Below are positions 9,141 through 15,959 of a DNA stretch of 64,000 bases, piece by piece. Position numbers and translations under genes: made by a program. How positions within the stretch are numbered: position 1 is the first letter of the stretch; each line of letters opens with the position of its first letter. Below the pieces are notes generated by a model, which was given only the letters and a program-made list of their open reading frames with translations, did not search any database and was not told the origin of the DNA. The DNA is from CAVYEM01 sp963767635 (GTDB taxonomy: Bacteria > Vulcanimicrobiota > Vulcanimicrobiia > Vulcanimicrobiales > Vulcanimicrobiaceae): assembly GCA_963767635.1 (NCBI GenBank), contig CAVYEM010000001.1, positions 1,860,001-1,924,000 of the forward strand. Reading direction: 5' to 3'.

Positions 9141-9311
9141 CTTAACAGGCCTGTGAAAAAGCCGCGTACGTGTTATCGCGGCACGATTTTGAGGCGATTT
9201 CTAGCCGCGATGAGGGCGCAACGCCGTAGCGTTGTAACCGAAGAGCAACGACGAAAGCGGCCAAAAGCGGGTGCGAGAACCGTGCGAGGATTTTTTCACA
9301 GACCTGCTAAG
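9141..9311. mobile_element. MITE-like element, 171 bp with 20-bp terminal inverted repeats
   Basis: Left end CTTAACAGGCCTGTGAAAAA (9141-9160). The right end read on the other strand is CTTAGCAGGTCTGTGAAAAA (9311-9292), 18 of 20 identical. Inside lies a small palindrome CAACGC-CGTA-GCGTTG and no transposase. This is the structure of a MITE or a collapsed insertion sequence. No clear target duplication is seen. Confidence 0.6.
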
Positions 9312-9480
9312 AAAAGAAGCCGGCAAAACGCAATGTGAACTCATATGCGGTTCATTTTTCAAGCCTGAGCCGTGTCGCCGTCGAAGTCCGCATCGATATG
9401 GACACAAAAATTAGCGCGCCGCGCGCCGACGCGATAGCGACGACCGAAGTTATCGAGCACGCAGTCACCATGCTGCTCTC

Positions 9481-9560
9481 CGACCGGCAAACGTTCTCGC
9501 CGCGCGCACGAGTGCATCGTGCCGGCGCACAACCTCCTGCATCGCAGCGCGATCGCGCTC
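9481..9560 (-). pseudogene. Fragment of a class III adenylate cyclase regulator
   Basis: Minus strand reads ERDRAAMQEVVRRHDALVRA, about 26 codons matching the helix after the cyclase metal-binding motif in cyclase/ATPase regulators. The same segment occurs as ERDRTAMQDAVRRH at 11308-11517. Nothing else of the gene is present here. Confidence 0.45.
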
Positions 9561-9698
9561 ACGCCGGGGTCCTTCGGCATCAAACGCAGTAACTCGTCCA
9601 GGAGCCGCGTGCTGCGCTCACCCGCTGCCGCCGTTTTGGAATCGGCTGAAGGAGTACATTTAGCGGGGAGGAGTGCGAGCGCGCGCGAAAACGCACGG

Positions 9699-10541
9699 AT
9701 GATCTCGCATCGGGTATTGTACGCGCTCCTTCTCCCGCTCGCGACTGCGGCCGCGGCTCCCACGCCCAAGCCCGCGCCCACACGCGCCGCCGCGCTGTTC
9801 CCGGCGTTCACCGCAACGGGGACGATGAGCGTGAACGGCACCAGCGGGAAAGGCAAATCGGGCGCTCTGCAGATGGATGTTCGCGTTGCACACCGCGATG
9901 CGTTCACGCGCGTAGACATCCTAAAGGTGGCCGTGACAACGCAAGATCCCCATGCGAACAGCGCTATGCCGGCGATGCTGCCGAAGGGCGTCGTCTCAGC
10001 GCTCGTCAACACCGCGAACGGTACGCTCACAATGTGGTCGTCCACGGGCAAATACTATTATCAAATGAAACTTGGTTCGCCGGGGGAGCATCCGAAGTCG
10101 CATCCGCCCAAAAGCGCCGCGCGTCCGCGTTCACCGTTTTCCGATATCAGTGCGATGTTGCGCGCGACGACGCAGTACGACAAGTTTTCCTCGACCACGG
10201 AGCTGGTCGGTGACCAGCTCGTCAACGGCCACGTCTCGCACGTGTACCATCTCACGACGATAATGCAGAAGCACACCGATAAAACGCCGCAGCAAATAGT
10301 GGCGAACGTAGCGTTCGCCGACGATCTTTCGGGCGTCCCGGTCCATACGGACATGACGTTCACCGGTACCGCAACAGCCGCCATGAAGATGGACCTGTCG
10401 GCCATATCGCTCGCCACACCGATTGCCTCCCTGTTCGCCCCGCCCGTCGGTTACAAACGTACGGATCGCTTCATCATGTCAATCATGGGCAGCGCAATGC
10501 CGATGCCGATGCCGCATCCGGCCCCCACGAAAACACCGTAA
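9699..10541 (+). CDS. Exported protein of unknown function (280 aa)
   Basis: ATG 9699 gives a signal peptide (MISHRVLYALLLPLATAAAA, then PTPKPAPT). An in-frame start at 9519 would bury that peptide and is rejected. The mature part (SVNGTSGKGKSGALQMDVRV, FTRVDILKVA, TGKYYYQMKL, YDKFSSTTELVGDQLVNGHV, VAFADDLSGVPVHTDMTFTG) has the alternating strands of LolA/LppX-like lipid-carrier folds seen in periplasmic outer-membrane-sorting proteins. The similarity is structural impression only. The C-terminus is Met/Pro-rich (MPMPMPHPAP). Confidence 0.65.
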   Translation: MISHRVLYALLLPLATAAAAPTPKPAPTRAAALFPAFTATGTMSVNGTSGKGKSGALQMDVRVAHRDAFTRVDILKVAVTTQDPHANSAMPAMLPKGVVSALVNTANGTLTMWSSTGKYYYQMKLGSPGEHPKSHPPKSAARPRSPFSDISAMLRATTQYDKFSSTTELVGDQLVNGHVSHVYHLTTIMQKHTDKTPQQIVANVAFADDLSGVPVHTDMTFTGTATAAMKMDLSAISLATPIASLFAPPVGYKRTDRFIMSIMGSAMPMPMPHPAPTKTP

Positions 10542-10556
10542 CCATTCTTACGCGCG

Positions 10557-10776
10557 CTACGGTTCTTCCACCGCGAGCGTGATGGCGGCTTGGGGTGATA
10601 ACGCGGCGCCTTCGGTGAGGAGGCGCGAGAGATCCGCGGGGGCGAGTTGGTCCGCGAGCAGCGCCATCAGACGGTCGCGGGTCGTAGTCTCGGTGAATTC
10701 CCGCTCGAATCCTTGCGCGCGCAGCGCAGCGTCGGCGTAGCCTTCCAAGGTCGCCGCGCGAACCAGATCGTTGTCG
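10557..10776 (-). pseudogene. C-terminal fragment of a cyclase/ATPase regulator
   Basis: The minus strand reads VRAATLEGYADAALRAQGFE, REFTETTTRDRLMALLADQL, then LLTEGAALSPQAAITLAVEE and stop. This is the usual end of the long cyclase-ATPase-TPR regulators (GY.D.....G..REFTE......LL......GAALS...A...AL). A near-identical tail is at 12153-12400. Here it is joined directly to a resolvase fragment. Confidence 0.5.
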
Positions 10777-10971
10777 GAGCCGGTCCAAAGCGACGACGCA
10801 CAGCACGTCGCCAGCGCGGAGATATTCAAGCGCGGCGTCGAGGCCTGGGCCGTCATGTCGAGATCCGGAGATCCCTTCGTCGCTGAAGATTGCGACGATG
10901 CCGACTTTTCTGAGTGCGTCGGTCTGTTGCTGCACAGTCTGAGACATCTTCGACACTCGCACGTATCCTAC
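10777..10971 (-). pseudogene. N-terminal fragment of a serine recombinase/resolvase
   Basis: VGYVRVSKMSQTVQQQTDAL, RKVGIVAIFSDEGISGSRHD, GPGLDAALEYLRAGDVLCVV, ALDRL are the first ~70 residues of a resolvase: the YxRVS catalytic serine, the Q-Q-DAL helix and the DExxSG motif. The reading frame then changes abruptly into the regulator C-terminus. No start codon remains upstream. The DNA-binding domain is missing. Confidence 0.6.
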
Positions 10972-11259
10972 GCTTTGTTCCGGGAGGGTGTTTCGGGACG
11001 CCGACCAAAAGCGGTTTTGCGCCGTTTATCACGCCGCCGCTCCTTTTGTCTCGATTCGTTCGCTTTGAGACTCAGCTCGGATTCAAGATGGTGAAGTGGA
11101 TCAAGGCAATCGAATTCATCGATGATTACCGCAACATCGGTCAAGGCCAAGGCGGGTGGCGCGAAGACCAACAGTACTACGCGAATGCGGCGGGCATCTA
11201 ATTCGCCGCTCGGGATGGTTCGATACCTTCCAGCGCTTCGACCGTACTTCGGCGCGCTC

Positions 11260-11287
11260 GGCCCTTCGACAAGCTCAGGGTGACAAG
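11260..11287 (+). repeat. Single repeat unit (CTTCGACAAGCTCAG family)
   Basis: One unit, CTTCGACAAGCTCAG plus GGTGACAAG, isolated between gene fragments. Bases 10972-11307 otherwise hold no gene I can support. Confidence 0.85.
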
Positions 11288-11307
11288 TTGTTCGGCGCGT
11301 TCCGCCC

Positions 11308-11517
11308 TTAGAACGGGGCGCGCCAGGTCTTTGAGCTGACGCTCGCCCAGATCGCGCAAGCTCGTTTGTGGCGGCGCACCGCATCCTGCATCGCGGTGCG
11401 ATCGCGCTCCCAGCGCTGCGTGCTGCGCTCGACGTCGGTGAACGCAAACGTCACCGTGCCGCTCGGCAGCACTTCGCGCCTCGGAACCGGATCCGGCATG
11501 GCGTCTGCAGCGCTCAC
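11308..11517 (-). pseudogene. N-terminal fragment of a cyclase/ATPase regulator
   Basis: The minus strand from 11517 reads MSAADAMPDPVPRREVLPSG, TVTFAFTDVERSTQRWERDR, TAMQDAVRRHKR, then loses similarity. LPSGTVTFxFTDVExST is the class III cyclase entry with its metal-binding Asp. The ATG overlaps the stop of vapC by four bases (ATGA style), so it once followed the toxin in one operon. Confidence 0.55.
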
Positions 11518-11906
11518 GGGCGTTTTGGAAAGATGCGCACGTTGTAACGCTGCAGTACGCGATCCGTCGATAGGATGGTAAGGCCTTCGACCATAGCTTG
11601 CGCGATCAGTAGGCGATCGAAGGGATCTCGATGCAAGAACTCCAGAGATTGCACCCGTGTCGCATGCTCAAGCGTTATTCCCAGGAGCACCGTCTGAAAG
11701 CGTTCCATGCGCGTGCGCACGTAATCGCCTGCGCTCTCGGGCAAAGCGATTTTTCCCAGTGACGCCTTGATGGCGATCTCCCACGCCGAGGCGACCGACA
11801 GGTAGCGGCGTTCGGCCGTATCCATCGCTTCCCGATACGACTTCGGCACCCGCTTGGGCTCCGTAGCGAGCAGCAAAAAGACGCTGGTATCGATGAGTAG
11901 TCTCAC
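11514..11906 (-). CDS. PIN-domain toxin, VapC type
   Basis: 130 residues. MRLLIDTSVFLLL has the first metal-binding Asp (D6), SVASAWEIAIKASLGKI the Glu of motif two, and HRDPFDRLLIAQAMVEGLTI, LSTD the last two acidic positions. All four active-site acids of a Mg-dependent RNase are present, and the length is normal. It lies 3 bases after its antitoxin. VapC enzymes cut tRNA or rRNA when the antitoxin is degraded. One of the few intact genes in this decayed stretch. Confidence 0.9.
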   Translation of the reverse strand: MRLLIDTSVFLLLATEPKRVPKSYREAMDTAERRYLSVASAWEIAIKASLGKIALPESAGDYVRTRMERFQTVLLGITLEHATRVQSLEFLHRDPFDRLLIAQAMVEGLTILSTDRVLQRYNVRIFPKRP

Positions 11907-11909
11907 TCC

Positions 11910-12143
11910 TTAGTCTTTCGAACCGTAGTCTTCGAAGTCCGGAGGCGTTTCATCGAAGTCCGGCGGCACGACGAAAACGCCGTGATCGATGCCGAAGGCG
12001 TCGCTCGGCTTACGTTTGCCGACGGGGACCAACCGGACGAGCGGTGTGCCGGAACGCGCCAACACGACGTCCTCGCCCTTGAGAGCCGCCTCCACGACCG
12101 ATGAGAGATGCGTTTTTGCCTCGTACAAGTTGACGATTTTCAC
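11910..12143 (-). CDS. Phd/YefM-type antitoxin paired with VapC
   Basis: 77 residues from GTG 12143: KIVNLYEAKTHLSSVVEAAL, KGEDVVLARSGTPLVRLVPV is the full Phd/YefM DNA-binding fold. The acidic C-terminus (DFDETPPDFEDYGSKD) is the toxin-binding tail. The pair is expected to repress its own promoter. The extended -10 box just upstream leaves only six bases to the start codon. Confidence 0.9.
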   Translation of the reverse strand: MKIVNLYEAKTHLSSVVEAALKGEDVVLARSGTPLVRLVPVGKRKPSDAFGIDHGVFVVPPDFDETPPDFEDYGSKD

Positions 12144-12149
12144 AGGTCT

Positions 12150-12158
12150 AGTCTACCA
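12150..12158 (-). promoter_or_regulatory. Extended -10 promoter of the vapBC pair, leaderless geometry
   Basis: On the minus strand TGG-TAGACT ends six bases before the GTG start at 12143. A TGn extension is present. TTGTGT lies 19 bases upstream as a weak -35. Confidence 0.4.
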
Positions 12159-12400
12159 CACTAGAACCGCCGCGACACAACGGTTACGGCTGAGGGAGAG
12201 CGCGATGGCGGCTTCGGGTGATAACGCAGCGCCTTGCGCTAGTCGGCCCGAGATCTCGTCGGAACCGAGCCGCTCCATGAGAAGCGCGGACAGGCGGTCG
12301 TGGGTGATCGTCTCGGTGAATTCGCGCTCGAAGCCTTGGGCGCGCAGTGCAGCGTCGGCGTAGCCTTTTAGAATCGCCGCACGGGAGGGATCGCCGCCGA
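12153..12400 (-). pseudogene. Second C-terminal fragment of a cyclase/ATPase regulator
   Basis: VGGDPSRAAILKGYADAALR, AQGFEREFTETITHDRLSAL, LMERLGSDEISGRLAQGAAL, SPEAAIALSLSRN. It repeats the tail found at 10557-10776 with many identical positions, so the locus once held at least two such regulator genes in tandem on this strand, now reduced to ends. Confidence 0.5.
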
Positions 12401-12523
12401 CGCGTACGTTTGTCAGAACGAAGATGTCACTCAGCAGAACCAAGATGCATTCAACGGATCGGTCGCTCAGTTATGGCAAAGCGGCGGTGGGTAGGCTTAG
12501 GCACTATATAAAATGCTTCGCAA

Positions 12524-13090
12524 ATGGACATAAACGGCGGCCCGCACGACGATCGATCGATTCAGGACCAGATCGGCAAGGTGCGCGCCGATCTTGAAGC
12601 ATTCGAAGATGCGGCGCCCGCGGAGCGCGATCTCCCCGCGTTCGGACCAGTTGAAAGCTGGCTCTTTCGAGGCGGACAACCAACGCGTGAAGGCTACAAG
12701 TGGCTTGCATCGCACGGCTTTCACTGCGTCGTTGATCTGCGCACCCACGAGGAATCGCAAGAAATGGCCGAGAGTGCGCCGGAGATCGAACCCGTGCATA
12801 TCCCGGTTAAGAACCATCATCCGCCAACGATCGCTCAAGCGCGGCAGTGGCTGCTGCTATGTCAGCGTCATCGCACGGATGGGAAAATGTACGTGCACTG
12901 CAACGATGGCCACGGGCGTGCTTCTACCTTTGCCATGCTGGTCCGCATAGCGCAGGGCTGGGACTTGCAAAGAGCCATGGAAGAGCAGAGCGCGTATGGA
13001 TTTCCGCTATCCGAGCGCGCGCAGATAACCTTTCTTGAAGAATGTCACCGCGCCGTACGTTCGGGAGAAACACCGCTGCCCGTGCTTTGA
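12524..13090 (+). CDS. Tyrosine/dual-specificity phosphatase-like protein
   Basis: 188 residues. FRGGQPTREGYKWLASHGFH, CVVDLR is the typical front of bacterial dual-specificity phosphatases. The catalytic P-loop is HCNDGHGRAS (residues 125-134; C126 nucleophile, R132), fitting HCx5R. A general acid Asp is not obvious, and NHHPP replaces the usual WPD-like segment. No signal peptide, so cytoplasmic. The ATG at 12524 follows an AT-rich TATATAAAAT stretch that probably holds the -10 box. From 13091 to 13320 I see no gene. Confidence 0.75.
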   Translation: MDINGGPHDDRSIQDQIGKVRADLEAFEDAAPAERDLPAFGPVESWLFRGGQPTREGYKWLASHGFHCVVDLRTHEESQEMAESAPEIEPVHIPVKNHHPPTIAQARQWLLLCQRHRTDGKMYVHCNDGHGRASTFAMLVRIAQGWDLQRAMEEQSAYGFPLSERAQITFLEECHRAVRSGETPLPVL

Positions 13091-13320
13091 GGATTCAGCG
13101 CGCGCTCGTTCGACCTGCCATGTGCAATGGCTGCGGATTAGCGCGGCTATGTGGCTGCCACGGAACGCGCTTCTGCGAGCGCTTCTTCTGCCGACAGCGG
13201 ACCGCTGCCGGCACCGAACGACGACGACAAGGCCGAGGTCTCGATCTTCGGCATCGCGGCTTTCCAAAGGGGCGCGACGCGAGACGGCGCTGAACCTCGC
13301 GCGGCTTCGCATTAAGCGTG

Positions 13321-13348
13321 TTGTCACCTATCCGCCTTTTGGTAGAAT
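13321..13348 (+). promoter_or_regulatory. Promoter of the second vapB
   Basis: TTGTCA (13321-13326), a 16-base spacer and TAGAAT (13343-13348), nine bases before the ATG at 13358. This leaves at most a two- or three-base leader. Confidence 0.5.
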
Positions 13349-13357
13349 GGCACCACA

Positions 13358-13720
13358 ATGGTGTTAAGCATTAAGAGTGAGGAGGCAAATAGGCTCGCCC
13401 GCGAGCTAGCCGCAGAGACAGGTGAAACGCTTACGAACGCCGTGGCCGAGGCGCTCCGGGAACGGCTCGCGACGGTACGCCGCCGCAAGAACCGAACAGC
13501 GGCGCTCGACCGGATTGAGCAAATTGCGCGTGCCCGCAAAGTCGTCGATTCCCGTACGCATGAGGAAATCGTGGGCTACGACGACGCAGGACTTGAGGCG
13601 GACTATGCAAGACTATGCGTATCGCCACTTTGGGAAAGGGCGACACGAAGCGGGCCTGAACTTCGGAGGTTGCCTCAGCTTCGCAACGGCAATGTCGCGA
13701 AACGAACCTCTGCTCTTTAA
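13358..13720 (+). CDS. VapB antitoxin (Rv0623/PSK type) with an aberrant C-terminus
   Basis: Residues 1-85 are a complete VapB of the PSK-factor type: VLSIKSEEANRLARELAAET, GETLTNAVAEALRERLA, then a basic stretch and IVGYDDAGL. Normal proteins end soon after this. Here an internal deletion joins the frame out of register to vapC sequence, adding ~30 meaningless residues. The ribbon-helix-helix DNA-binding part should still fold. Confidence 0.7.
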   Translation: MVLSIKSEEANRLARELAAETGETLTNAVAEALRERLATVRRRKNRTAALDRIEQIARARKVVDSRTHEEIVGYDDAGLEADYARLCVSPLWERATRSGPELRRLPQLRNGNVAKRTSAL

Positions 13721-13763
13721 GGGTGACGAACTCTCGCAGACTAACATCACGAGCGCGCGTTAG
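13604..13763 (+). pseudogene. C-terminal fragment of the partner VapC toxin
   Basis: A frame not continuous with vapB reads QDYAYRHFGKGRHEAGLNFG, GCLSFATAMSRNEPLLFKGD, ELSQTNITSAR and stop. This is the last ~50 residues of a VapC (GKGRHPA.LNFGDC.sYALA...EPLLFKG..F). The conserved Asp is replaced by Gly at LNFGGC. About the first 85 residues, with the other acidic positions, are deleted, so the antitoxin is an orphan. Confidence 0.7.
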
Positions 13764-14010
13764 AGATGCTATGGCGAATCTCCAGCGTTCGGCCGAGCGA
13801 AAGGCATTGGTCCGGCGCGATACAGCGCCGCTTTGCGATCGTCATGCACGTCCCTCACAAGATTGATTCGTTCGATTGCCTTATGCTAACCCACGTGCGA
13901 GTGCGCGCGCCATGGGGAGCCACCCTAACTTTGCGGTAGGCAGCGACCTGCAACGCAGCGAATCCTCGACCGCATCGTTATCGGGGGGCATACGAAACGC
14001 GAGGAACTGT

Positions 14011-15267
14011 ATGGTGACTTCTTCAGATCCTGTACTTTCAAGTTTGCATGGCTCGCTTTCCGATCTGGAAAACTTCTACAAAGACGTGCACGCGCATCCC
14101 GAACTTTCAATGCAGGAAACGCGTACCGCCGGCCTTGCTGCAGATCGGCTGCGCGCGGTCGGCTATGAGGTGACGACGGGCGTTGGGAAGACCGGAGTGG
14201 TCGGGCTACTGCGAAACGGCGACGGCCCAACCGTCATGCTGCGCGCGGACATGGATGCACTGCCGGTGCAGGAAGCCACCGGCGTGCCTTATGCGAGTAA
14301 GGCTAAAGGCACTGACCGCGATGGCAAAACAGTGCCGGTAATGCACGCTTGCGGACACGACATGCACGTTACCTGGCTCGTCGGCACAACGCAGCTTCTG
14401 GCGCAGGCGCGTTCGGCCTGGCATGGCACGCTGCTCGCAGTCTTCCAACCGGCTGAAGAGACGGCGGAAGGCGCGCAGGCAATGATCGACGACGGCCTGT
14501 TCAAACGGTTTCCCAAACCCGACGTCGTGCTCGGTCAGCACGTCATGGTCGGTTCAGCCGGTAACGTCGGGGGACGGCCCGGTGCAATCACCTCCGCTGC
14601 AGACAGCCTGCAGATTCGGCTTTTCGGACGCGGCGCCCATGGCTCGATGCCGCAGGCCAGTATCGATCCGGTGGTGATGGCGGCTGCGACGGTGCTCCGG
14701 CTGCAGACGATCGTTTCGCGCGAGGTTGCAGCTTCGGAATCTGCGGTGCTCACGGTCGGCGTGCTGCAGGCCGGCACGAAAGAAAACGTGATTCCCGACG
14801 AGGCCGTTATCAAACTCAACATCCGGACTTTTGACGAAGGGGTTCGCAAACGCGTGCTCGACGCCGTCGAACGTATCGTCAATGCCGAGGCCGCGGCGTC
14901 GGGCGCTCCAAAACCGCCGGAAATTACCGCGCTAGATCGCTATCCTTTGGGAACAAATGACGCGAAGGCTACGCAGACGGTCCTCGACGCATTCCGCCGT
15001 ACCTTCGCGGCGGACCGGATCGTTGAAACCGGACCGGCGTCGGCCAGTGAAGATTTCGGATCGTTCGGCGCGGAGTGGCATGTACCGTCGGTGTTCTGGT
15101 TCGTCGGCGGAACGGATCCGAACGAGTATGCGAAAGCCAAGGCGGCAAACCGGCTCAACGAAATCCCAACCAATCATAATCCACGCTTCTTGCCCACGAT
15201 CCATCCGACGCTGGAAACGGGTGTGGAGGCGATGGTAACCGCTGCACGAGCCTGGCTGTCAGCGTAG
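14011..15267 (+). CDS. M20D family amidohydrolase
   Basis: 418 residues from ATG 14011 (GAGGA six bases upstream; the frame stays open to 13876 but the family begins here). HPELSMQETRTAGLAADRLR, MLRADMDALPVQE, HACGHDMHVTWLVG (metal ligands Cys, His, His), FQPAEETAEGAQAMIDDGLF (catalytic Glu), GRGAHGSMPQASIDPV and the terminal HNPRFLPTIHPTLETG are all present. These binuclear enzymes hydrolyse N-acyl amino acids, indole-acetyl conjugates or hippurate. There is no signal peptide. The TRIC-type gene starts five bases after the stop. Bases 13764-14010 hold no recognisable gene. Confidence 0.93.
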   Translation: MVTSSDPVLSSLHGSLSDLENFYKDVHAHPELSMQETRTAGLAADRLRAVGYEVTTGVGKTGVVGLLRNGDGPTVMLRADMDALPVQEATGVPYASKAKGTDRDGKTVPVMHACGHDMHVTWLVGTTQLLAQARSAWHGTLLAVFQPAEETAEGAQAMIDDGLFKRFPKPDVVLGQHVMVGSAGNVGGRPGAITSAADSLQIRLFGRGAHGSMPQASIDPVVMAAATVLRLQTIVSREVAASESAVLTVGVLQAGTKENVIPDEAVIKLNIRTFDEGVRKRVLDAVERIVNAEAAASGAPKPPEITALDRYPLGTNDAKATQTVLDAFRRTFAADRIVETGPASASEDFGSFGAEWHVPSVFWFVGGTDPNEYAKAKAANRLNEIPTNHNPRFLPTIHPTLETGVEAMVTAARAWLSA

Positions 15268-15271
15268 CGGC

Positions 15272-15904
15272 ATGGAGCATATCCTGTCGTTGGTGCTCGA
15301 CTTGGGCGGCACATTCGTGTTCGCAATCAGCGGCGCGGCGACGGCGGTCAAACACCGGCTCGATATCTTTGGCGTCATGGTGCTCGCGTTTGCTGCAGGT
15401 AATGCGGGCGGCATCACACGGGACTTACTGATCGGCGCTGTTCCCCCGGCCGCGATCGCGAGTTGGAATTATCTTGCGGTCAGCATCCTCGCGGGTTTAA
15501 TCACGTTCCTTTGGTATCCGGTCATGGCTCGGCTCAATCACCCGGTGCTATGGTCCGACGCGTTAGGTCTGGCGTTTTTCGCAGTGTTCGGCACGCAAAA
15601 AGCACTGGCTCATGGACTCCATCCGGTGATGGCGGCATTGCTCGGCATGCTGACGGGAATCGGTGGCGGCATGTTGCGCGACATTCTTGCCAATGAGATC
15701 CCGGCGGTGCTGCGCGCCGACCTGTACGCATTGGCAGCCCTCGCCGGCGCGGCGGTAGTGGCGGGTGGAAGCGTGCTTCACATTCACCCGATTGCGATCA
15801 CCATCGTGGGCATGGTGTTGTGTTTTGGGTTACGGTTCGGAGCCATTCAGTACGGCTGGCATCTCCCCGTCTCCCGGTTGCCCCAAACCGCGGCAAAAAA
15901 GTAG
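15272..15904 (+). CDS. TRIC/YicG (UPF0126) family membrane channel
   Basis: 210 residues with seven hydrophobic helices. The duplicated motif of the family is clear: FVFAISGAATAVKHRLDIFG, VMVLAFAAGNAGGITRDLLI in the first half, and FGTQKALAHGLHPVMAALLG, MLTGIGGGMLRDILANEIPA in the second. Prokaryotic TRIC homologues are trimeric monovalent-cation channels of the inner membrane. Close spacing to the M20 gene suggests one transcript. Confidence 0.92.
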   Translation: MEHILSLVLDLGGTFVFAISGAATAVKHRLDIFGVMVLAFAAGNAGGITRDLLIGAVPPAAIASWNYLAVSILAGLITFLWYPVMARLNHPVLWSDALGLAFFAVFGTQKALAHGLHPVMAALLGMLTGIGGGMLRDILANEIPAVLRADLYALAALAGAAVVAGGSVLHIHPIAITIVGMVLCFGLRFGAIQYGWHLPVSRLPQTAAKK

Positions 15905-15959
15905 GCGCCTTTTGCCAAATGCTCGATGAGGAGCCGTTGGTATTTCGTGGAGGCCTTCG

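Noticed and set aside
9519..9698. Upstream in-frame start for the exported protein ending at 10541
   Set aside because: It would place 60 Arg/Ser-rich residues before a clear signal peptide; ATG 9699 is more likely.
10968..11447. 159-residue minus-strand ORF
   Set aside because: Spans a repeat unit and the frame of another fragment; composition is that of a shadow.
13095..13320. Possible gene tail ending DDDKAEVSIFGIAAFQRG before the second vapB
   Set aside because: No start, no family and no flanking support; left as unassigned sequence.
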